Below are positions 58,573 to 64,000 of a stretch of DNA of 64,000 bases, piece by piece (position 1 is the stretch's first letter; every line of letters starts with the position of its first letter). The notes below the pieces were generated by a model. That model saw only the letters and a program-made list of their open reading frames with translations. It had not been told where the DNA came from and ran no database searches. The position numbers were made by a program, and so were the translations under genes. Source of the stretch: Streptococcus zalophi (GTDB lineage Bacteria > Bacillota > Bacilli > Lactobacillales > Streptococcaceae); the NCBI RefSeq assembly GCF_016481285.1, contig NZ_JAENBP010000006.1, positions 1-64,000 on the forward strand, read 5' to 3'.

Positions 58573-58671
58573 ATACTTTAACTAACAGAAAAAAACTTGT
58601 TTTAACTCTATCTATGTGATATATTTATAACATCAAAACTAACTATTGATGACAAGATAGAAAGAAGCAAT

Positions 58672-59256
58672 ATGAAAAAATTTAAAACCGCCCTTATTTT
58701 AATCATGCTCATTATTTTTTTAGTGATTGATTATCAAATCTTTTTTGGTCAAAATGCGTTAAGTTGGCTTACGAAGTGGTTGATTGTTGGGATAATAAGT
58801 ATCGGTGAAGGGGTTTCCATCGCAACGATTCTCATGATGACGTCAAATGATGTTGGTCGAAAAAGAGAGTTTGGCATTGCTGAAAAATTACATTCTATTT
58901 TGGTGATACTGTCAACCATTATCTACACTATTGGTGTTTGGGCCTCAACACCAAGTATCGGTACACATTATGTTAAAGAAATTTTTTTAGGATTAGGACT
59001 TCTGGTACAGTTTGTTTTTTTACTCTTTTTTGTCTTTAAAAAGACCAAAGAGAAACCAGATGAGCGTTTTATCAGCAATTTAGCCAAAACCGCAACTATC
59101 ATGTTTGTGATTAGTCTAATTGTTCTATTTACTCTAGCTATGGTTCTTGCTTTAACAGGCTCTATCACTGTTTTTTCTGGCTATCTTTTTGTACTTGTTG
59201 GTTTACTTGTGCTACTATTTGCTGCTATCTTTTTCTTCTTTGAAAAGTGGGGATAA
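58672..59256 (+). CDS. Uncharacterised multi-pass membrane protein paired with an XRE regulator
   Basis: The 194-residue protein has about six hydrophobic segments (about 5-24, 36-56, 75-92, 103-122, 142-162, 168-188) and a short charged loop KKTKEKPDERFISNLAK around 123-139. No family was recognised with confidence. It is translated just before a small XRE regulator: the regulator's GGGGA is inside the end of this gene and its start is two bases after the stop. Membrane-protein/XRE pairs like this are frequent in Lactobacillales; the regulator may sense or control the membrane partner. Confidence 0.78.
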   Translation: MKKFKTALILIMLIIFLVIDYQIFFGQNALSWLTKWLIVGIISIGEGVSIATILMMTSNDVGRKREFGIAEKLHSILVILSTIIYTIGVWASTPSIGTHYVKEIFLGLGLLVQFVFLLFFVFKKTKEKPDERFISNLAKTATIMFVISLIVLFTLAMVLALTGSITVFSGYLFVLVGLLVLLFAAIFFFFEKWG

Positions 59257-59258
59257 AA

Positions 59259-59471
59259 ATGGCGAAAGAAAGTCAGATTAGGACTAATTTAAAAGCCGTT
59301 AGAGAATCAGTTGGTATGACTCAGCAAGAATTGGCTGATCTGGTTGGTGTCAGACGAGAAACGATTATTCATCTTGAAAATAATCGCTACAACCCTTCTT
59401 TAGAAATGGCGTTAAAAATTGCGCGTGTTTTTGATACGACGATTGAACATCTTTTTCAGTTGAAAGATTGA
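59259..59471 (+). CDS. Small XRE-family regulator (YgzD/YvaO-like)
   Basis: The 70-residue protein is almost only an HTH_3 domain: SVGMTQQELADLVGVRRETIIHLENNRYNPSLEMALKIARVF with the compact end EHLFQLKD typical of short Cro-like regulators. The ATG at 59259 has GGGGAT upstream; an ATG at 59247 lies within the upstream gene. It probably autoregulates the membrane-protein/XRE operon. Bidirectional terminator downstream. Confidence 0.88.
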   Translation: MAKESQIRTNLKAVRESVGMTQQELADLVGVRRETIIHLENNRYNPSLEMALKIARVFDTTIEHLFQLKD

Positions 59472-59500
59472 TAAATAGTTAAGAGAGTTATTATTTGAAA

Positions 59501-59537
59501 AAACCCCCAAAGGAATTTTTCTTTCCTTTGGGGGTTT
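59501..59537. terminator. Bidirectional terminator between the XRE gene and the GNAT gene
   Basis: A 15-bp perfect stem containing CCCCCAAAGGAA/TTCCTTTGGGGG with a 7-base loop and A/T flanks. Confidence 0.9.
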
Positions 59538-59539
59538 CT

Positions 59540-60100
59540 CTATAGTTCTTTGTCATGCAAGTTGAGAAAGAAGATATCTTTATCAGTCCATTTGCCATTT
59601 TCAAAGCTGAATTTTTCTCTGGTCACTTCAAAGCGAAAATCCAATTTTTGGATTAATTGTTGTGATGGGTGATTTGTTGGGTTAATATGAGCTTCTATTC
59701 GATGAAAGTTGAAGTGGTCTTCAAGATGAGGCAGTAGATTAGAAAGGGCTTCATAAGCAATGCCTTGACGCCAAAGGTAATTATGCACTGCATAGCCTAG
59801 TTCTCCCCAATTGAAATTGGCACGCGCCAAAGTAGCAATATTAATCATTCCTAAATGACGATTATTCTTATCAAAAATGGCAAGAATGTAAGTGTCGTCC
59901 TTTTGCCATAGCTGATGGTGGTGATCTACCAACTGGCTAAACCACTCTGATGTCGCTATCGACATCTCTAAAAGTCCCTCATCAAATGCATGCTGAGAGG
60001 GTAGACGGTTTGAGAAACCTTCAAACCAAGAGGGATAGTCAGAAACCTGTAAAGGTCTAATGATTAATCGTTTTGTCTCCAAGTAAAAATCAATGGTCAT
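59540..60100 (-). CDS. RimJ/RimL-type GNAT acetyltransferase
   Basis: A 186-residue single-domain GNAT protein. It starts with the typical ETKRLIIRPLQVSDYPSWFE segment, has IFDKNNRHLGMINI and GELGYAVHNYLWRQGIAYEA (the acetyl-CoA loop region), and ends with HINPTNHPSQQLIQKLDFRFE. RimJ/RimL-type enzymes acetylate protein N-termini or small molecules; the substrate here is unknown. GGAG lies about 12 bases before the ATG, a weak arrangement. It is monocistronic. Confidence 0.87.
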   Translation of the reverse strand: MTIDFYLETKRLIIRPLQVSDYPSWFEGFSNRLPSQHAFDEGLLEMSIATSEWFSQLVDHHHQLWQKDDTYILAIFDKNNRHLGMINIATLARANFNWGELGYAVHNYLWRQGIAYEALSNLLPHLEDHFNFHRIEAHINPTNHPSQQLIQKLDFRFEVTREKFSFENGKWTDKDIFFLNLHDKEL

Positions 60101-60126
60101 GTCTTCGTCACACTCCGATATCAGAT

Positions 60127-60174
60127 TTTGTGAGACTAATTTTTAACGCCATCCTCACAAATTGGCGTTTTTTG
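60127..60174 (+). promoter_or_regulatory. Orphan terminator with competing antiterminator pairing
   Basis: AACGCCA/TGGCGTT (60145-60151 with 60163-60169) followed by TTTTTG is a terminator on the plus strand. TTTGTGAG/CTCACAAA (60127-60134 with 60154-60161) overlaps and excludes it. There is no plus-strand gene just upstream; the next gene downstream is the phosphoesterase at 60348. It may be a leader element of that gene or the end of an unannotated transcript. Confidence 0.45.
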
Positions 60175-60347
60175 TTTGCTTAATATCATAGACCTATCCT
60201 CCTTTTTGATTGTTGTTTTATTGTATCATCTTTTGTGGTTATCGTACAAGATTCTCTCTTTAAAAGTGTTTGAAGAAGTCGTTAGAGGTTAATTTTACTT
60301 GCTAAAAGTAGCAATAATTGAGAAAATAATAATAATGGAGAAAACAG

Positions 60348-61205
60348 ATGATATTTAAAATTGCATTACTAGCGGATATCCACGGTAATTATGAGGCTTT
60401 AAAAGCTGTGATTGAAGATGCCAAGAAAAATAAAGTGACAGACTATTGGTTATTAGGAGATATTTTAATGCCTGGTCCGGGTGGAGAAAATATTTTAGCT
60501 CTGTTAGACCAATTACCAGTAACAGTCAAGATTAGAGGCAACTGGGATGATTGTTTGATAGAAGCTCTTGATGGAGAGTATACAACCAACTCTACCGACG
60601 AAATTTATCTATCAAGATTGGCGCAATATTTGGAAAACAAATTACCCCCTCAACGCATCAAGGATATACGAGAGATGCCACTAAACGTTCAAAAAACGAT
60701 TAATGGTTTAAGAATTTCTATCTCTCACCATTTACCAACCAAAAATTGGGGCAGAGAGTTAATGGTGACCAATAGTACGAAAGCGTTTGATGATTTATTT
60801 TTATCTCATCAAGATGACATCGCTATTTTTGCGCATGTCCATCAACCTCTTTTAAGATATAGCAGCAAAAACCAAATCATCATCAATCCAGGTAGCATTG
60901 GACAACCTTATTACCCAAGAAAAGAATTGAGAAATGATTTGCGAGCGCAGTATGCCATACTGACCATCGATGAACAAGGCTACTCTGATATTCTTTTTAG
61001 AAAGGTTAATTATAATAAAGAACAAGAGCTCTCATCTGCAGAAACGGCTCACCTTCCTTTTTTAGAATTATATCAGGAACTGTTAAACACAGGCGTCAAC
61101 AAGGACAAAGACCGTCCTTATCTACAAAAGATTATTGATGATTATCATTACAAAGAAGACGTTGACAAATGGCTTAAAGATAGAAAACATCAGCTAAAAA
61201 GATAA
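60348..61205 (+). CDS. Calcineurin-like metallophosphoesterase (YfcE/DUF-type)
   Basis: The 285-residue protein has the metal-binding motifs in order: LADIHGNYEAL (Asp10, His12), LLGDILMPGPGG, GNWDD, SHHLPT and AHVHQPLLRY. The family includes phosphodiesterases and protein phosphatases, so the substrate is open. A C-terminal extension of about 60 residues (from about 225) with Lys/Asp-rich sequence is additional to the minimal fold. AATGGAGAAAAC precedes the ATG. It is monocistronic, in an accessory stretch. Confidence 0.88.
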   Translation: MIFKIALLADIHGNYEALKAVIEDAKKNKVTDYWLLGDILMPGPGGENILALLDQLPVTVKIRGNWDDCLIEALDGEYTTNSTDEIYLSRLAQYLENKLPPQRIKDIREMPLNVQKTINGLRISISHHLPTKNWGRELMVTNSTKAFDDLFLSHQDDIAIFAHVHQPLLRYSSKNQIIINPGSIGQPYYPRKELRNDLRAQYAILTIDEQGYSDILFRKVNYNKEQELSSAETAHLPFLELYQELLNTGVNKDKDRPYLQKIIDDYHYKEDVDKWLKDRKHQLKR

Positions 61206-61234
61206 GAGTAGACAAAACACCCTTGAAACAATAA

Positions 61235-61262
61235 AACCCTAGAAAAAGTTATTTCTAGGGTT
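61235..61262. terminator. Bidirectional terminator between phosphoesterase and EcsC-like gene
   Basis: AACCCTAGAAA/TTTCTAGGGTT, an 11-bp stem with a 6-base loop, AT-rich on both flanks. Confidence 0.85.
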
Positions 61263-61267
61263 GTTAT

Positions 61268-62092
61268 TTAATTATTTTCAATAAATTCAGCATCAATAAT
61301 AGGTTTATTTTCTATCTCTTGTGCAAATTCTTCATTCAGTTCGAATTCTGTTTCCTCTTTATCAAACTCACCATTTAAATAAGAAACAAATGTATCTGTT
61401 AGTCTCTCTCCCATTGGTTTAAATGTTACATAGGTGATACTTCCAGAAATAACACCTCCAATGATTGGAATACTTTTAGAAATTACTGATTCAACCGTTT
61501 TTTTGGTTATTTTTGCTCCTAAAACACTTCCAACTCTTTTAACTAAAGGATACCATGCAGTCTTTGTTAATGCTTGTTGAGCCACTTTTTTCCCTACATT
61601 TTTTCCGGCCATTTCAGAAACTTTAGTGATGAGTTTCGTTGAACCTGTTGCACCAAACATGGCGCCTAAATAGGCTATTATTCTAATTTTAATTTCTTCA
61701 GGAAGCTCTTTTTCATCTTCAGAAAATAAATTTTCTTCACCAAATAAATAAGCGATTTGTTGTGATAAATTAAGAGCAAAACCAAAATATTGACTGATGT
61801 CAGCACCAGCAGCAATAGTTGATGTTAGTGGATTAGATGGTAAACCACTAAGAAATGAAACTGTTGATGTTGATTTGGTCGTTTTATCAACAATACGATA
61901 TGCTCTTTTCTTTAAAGCTTTTGGAGAGTAGACAGCTTGTGGACCTTTTTCTAAGATAATTTTTAGATATTTATCATTTTTAAATTCATTCTTAAGGAAT
62001 TCATCTCTATCAACTTTTACAAAAGGTAGTCGACTTGCAGCAGTGATTGTCTGGATTAAAATCTCATAACCATTATCAGAATTAGTGGGCAT
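61268..62092 (-). CDS. EcsC-family protein
   Basis: The 274-residue protein matches the EcsC family plan: an N-terminal helical part, a Gly/Thr-rich SGLPSNPLTSTIAAGADISQYFGFALNLSQQIAYLFG segment, and KKTVESVISKSIPIIGGVISGSITYVTFKPM, which looks amphipathic to membrane-associated. The tail (about 250-274) is acidic. EcsC has no established function; in Bacillus the gene lies beside the EcsAB exporter, but no such exporter is present here. It is a single gene between convergent neighbours. Confidence 0.82.
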   Translation of the reverse strand: MPTNSDNGYEILIQTITAASRLPFVKVDRDEFLKNEFKNDKYLKIILEKGPQAVYSPKALKKRAYRIVDKTTKSTSTVSFLSGLPSNPLTSTIAAGADISQYFGFALNLSQQIAYLFGEENLFSEDEKELPEEIKIRIIAYLGAMFGATGSTKLITKVSEMAGKNVGKKVAQQALTKTAWYPLVKRVGSVLGAKITKKTVESVISKSIPIIGGVISGSITYVTFKPMGERLTDTFVSYLNGEFDKEETEFELNEEFAQEIENKPIIDAEFIENN

Positions 62093-62181
62093 CTTTATTC
62101 TCCTAATCTTATTTTAATATACATTTTACATAAGATTATATAAAAATGCAACAACTTCAAGAAAATATTGTATATCTATAT

Positions 62182-62946
62182 CTATTTCTTTTTTGCCACC
62201 AAATAAAAACGGTGGATACGACCTTCCACAAAGCCATCTCTATCAATCATTTCTTGTGCTTTTAATAAATGATCAAAATGTTTATCCACAGAAAAGCCAA
62301 CAAATTCCCATTCGATGATTCTTGCAAACCAAACTAAGGCACCAATATCAAAGAAACGTATTGGTTGATAGACTTCACCACTTTCCAGAATGTCAAAGCC
62401 ATTTGCTATTAATTCTTTTTCTCTAAATTTTAAAAAATGATTCGAATAAGGTAAGTCTTTAAGTTCTGGTAACAGTAATTCAACCAGTTCTCTATCATTT
62501 TTAGCCCCAACTTGTTGGGTGATAAAATAACCGTCTTGTTTTAACACTCTTTTTAGTTCTGTTGGTCTATAATCCCCATGACGATTAGTGATCACATCAA
62601 AACTGTCATCCTTAAATGGTAAGGGATCTGTGCCATCTGCCTCTTTAAAATCAATACCTAAGGGTAGTAGAACCTCTTTACAATAGTCAACATTAGGTGG
62701 ATAGCCTTCAATAGCAGCAGTTTTGTGATAGGGATGTTTTAATGACAGTAAAAACTCACCGCCGCCAGTTTCCATGTCTAAGAGACTCAAGTCATCCGTT
62801 AAATATTTTTTAATGACGTGAGAAAAATCCCAAGGTAAATCATCTTCTTCAGCATAGCGATCACTGATATGTGAAAAATCCCAGCCTTTGATGTGAGCCA
62901 TTTCTTCCTCTTTTTTCCACTCTTGATATAATTCTTCTCTTGTCAT
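62182..62946 (-). CDS. Class I SAM-dependent methyltransferase
   Basis: A 254-residue Rossmann-fold methyltransferase. Motif I is LDMETGGGEFLLSL (about 54-67), the acidic loop end is AAIEGYPPN, and DPLPFKDDSFDVITNRHGDY carries motifs III/IV. The start MTREELYQEWKKEEEMAHIKGWDFS is family-typical for small-molecule-type methyltransferases in Lactobacillales. The substrate is unknown. GGAGACAACC precedes the ATG. It is monocistronic and reads in the same direction as its neighbours. Confidence 0.87.
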   Translation of the reverse strand: MTREELYQEWKKEEEMAHIKGWDFSHISDRYAEEDDLPWDFSHVIKKYLTDDLSLLDMETGGGEFLLSLKHPYHKTAAIEGYPPNVDYCKEVLLPLGIDFKEADGTDPLPFKDDSFDVITNRHGDYRPTELKRVLKQDGYFITQQVGAKNDRELVELLLPELKDLPYSNHFLKFREKELIANGFDILESGEVYQPIRFFDIGALVWFARIIEWEFVGFSVDKHFDHLLKAQEMIDRDGFVEGRIHRFYLVAKKK

Positions 62947-63000
62947 GGTTGTCTCCTAACTGTTAGTTGTTTAAGTCTATTATATCATTAAAAACGCAAC

Positions 63001-63038
63001 AAAAAAGCCTGTTAAATATTAATTTCATAGGCTTTTTT
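63001..63038 (-). terminator. Terminator of the gene at 63061-63957
   Basis: AAAAAAGCCT/AGGCTTTTTT, a 10-bp stem with an inner AAAT/ATTT pairing and a U run on the minus strand. Confidence 0.8.
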
Positions 63039-63060
63039 TCAATTTTATGATTAATGTCTT

Positions 63061-63957
63061 TTACTCAAAATAAATAGCAATGGGTCTTACATAGTAATCG
63101 TTGGGTTTTATTATTTTGAAGGTTTGCATTGATAAATCCATAAATGAATTAGAGGTATCTGATAGAATGGTTGAGGCTTCCATCTTTGCTAGTAATTCGA
63201 TTTTTGGCTCCTCATTTACTTTTGCAATAACAGTTCCTAATATAGTTGCATGTTTATTTCCCATATTCATAATTGATAATAAACTAGGCGTAATTCTAAT
63301 ATAATCGTTTTCACAAATACTAAGTGAATCTCCAATTTTTATTATTTTAGAATTATCGAATAAGGTATTCATATAAGTGGAAAAGCTATTTATTTGTTCA
63401 AATAGATACGGGAGTGTTTGTGAAAGTTTATTTTCTAATTCAGAAATTTTCGATTTATGTTTTATAGCATTTACTTTTGAAATTTTTTTTAGCTCTTTTT
63501 TTATATTCTCGTAGTTATTAAAAATTTCTGGATTTAATTTTTTGATGAAATTCACATCAATTGATTCTTTAAGTTTAGAAAAATCATAGGTTGTAATTTT
63601 TGCAGTTCTTTGAATAAAGTCTCCTTCTTCTACCTTTGAATCTATTTTTATATTTTTTTCTAGTTTTTTACACAACAATTCAAAAGCATAGTCATCAAAA
63701 GCAGTTTCTACTAATTGAGTGTTTGATGTAGAATAAATAACAGAATATTTATCAATCTCCGTTTCACCATGACTCGTACTAGCGGTTAGAGGTAAATTAA
63801 CACCTATATTTACCTCAGTAGACTTCTCAGTTCCTCCCTCTTCTTGATTAGATTGTGATTGAGTATTATCTGAGATATTTTTTAATATGATTCCTTGGTC
63901 TAGTTGAGCTAACATTGAATTAATTAATTTAGTATTTAAATAAATAAAATCCTTCAT
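63061..63957 (-). CDS. Uncharacterised protein, DUF6414-like
   Basis: The 298-residue protein starts MKDFIYLNTKLINSMLAQLDQ, then has a polar Gln/Ser/Glu stretch (about 30-50) with NQEEGGTEKSTEV, and a longer alpha/beta body with a Lys-rich helical middle (about 145-195). The N-terminal pattern resembles the DUF6414 family, but this is from memory of the motif, not a search. No signal peptide or membrane helix is seen. AAAGGAG stands well before the ATG. It has lower GC than the housekeeping genes, like the other accessory genes here. Confidence 0.7.
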   Translation of the reverse strand: MKDFIYLNTKLINSMLAQLDQGIILKNISDNTQSQSNQEEGGTEKSTEVNIGVNLPLTASTSHGETEIDKYSVIYSTSNTQLVETAFDDYAFELLCKKLEKNIKIDSKVEEGDFIQRTAKITTYDFSKLKESIDVNFIKKLNPEIFNNYENIKKELKKISKVNAIKHKSKISELENKLSQTLPYLFEQINSFSTYMNTLFDNSKIIKIGDSLSICENDYIRITPSLLSIMNMGNKHATILGTVIAKVNEEPKIELLAKMEASTILSDTSNSFMDLSMQTFKIIKPNDYYVRPIAIYFE

Positions 63958-64000
63958 TTTTAACTCCTTTCTAAGATATAATATATTATACCTTAAAAAT

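Overview
The window is low-GC, AT-rich chromosomal DNA from a Firmicute of the Streptococcaceae, almost certainly Streptococcus or a very close relative. The evidence is gene order: dnaA-dnaN-dagK-DUF951, then ychF, pth-mfd-S4-divIC-a 41-residue gene-class A beta-lactamase-tilS-hpt-ftsH on one side of the origin, and parB-htrA-rlmH, guaB, recF-yaaA, paired M16 peptidases-rodZ-pgsA-ecfA1A2T, sdaAB/AA, mnmA, mnmG, gdpP-rplI-dnaB-veg-rpsD on the other. A CiaR-type direct repeat in front of htrA fits this. The species cannot be named from what is visible.

The chromosome is shown so that dnaA reads on the minus strand. The origin lies near 24.9-25.1 kb, with perfect DnaA boxes on both sides of dnaA. 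Left of it nearly everything is on the minus strand (leading-strand orientation); right of it most genes are on the plus strand, the exceptions being parB, htrA, tRNA-Arg, an ABC-F gene, a YitT gene, yaaA-recF, the HAD/phosphatase/sdaA cluster and the accessory genes at the right end.

Region by region: 1-5656 is the N-terminal 1885 codons of a giant secreted adhesin with an SdrD-type B domain and at least eight Cna_B repeats; its C-terminus is outside the window. 6.0-17.4 kb is one long housekeeping operon (translation quality control, tRNA modification, division, purine salvage, membrane proteolysis). 17.5-22.2 kb holds ychF, a small regulator, a DUF1275 membrane protein, an aldo/keto reductase, DUF951 and a lipid kinase. 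22.2-27.2 kb is the dnaN-dnaA-oriC-parB-htrA origin block. 27.3-36.1 kb has rlmH, three tRNAs, an ABC-F ATPase, YitT, trpS, guaB, a sugar transporter and yaaA-recF. 36.3-43.2 kb is an apparent operon of M16 peptidases, rodZ, pgsA and the ECF energizing module. 43.4-55.4 kb carries a secreted transglycosylase-like protein, phosphatases, serine dehydratase, tRNA-modification genes, gdpP-rplI, dnaB, veg and rpsD. 55.5-64.0 kb is more accessory: a secreted flavoprotein reductase, two acetyltransferases, a membrane protein/XRE pair, a phosphoesterase, an EcsC-like protein, a methyltransferase and an uncharacterised protein.

No phage, insertion sequence, CRISPR array or recognisable new multigene defence system is visible. 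The most interesting signals are non-coding: a terminator-like folded leader before mnmG with its own promoter, an apparently leaderless rlmH mRNA, a family of TTTACA-N4-TGTAAA palindromes, an rpsD leader with mutually exclusive pairings, an orphan terminator/antiterminator at 60.15 kb, and a direct repeat in the mnmA leader. All were found by eye; folding and database comparison were not possible.
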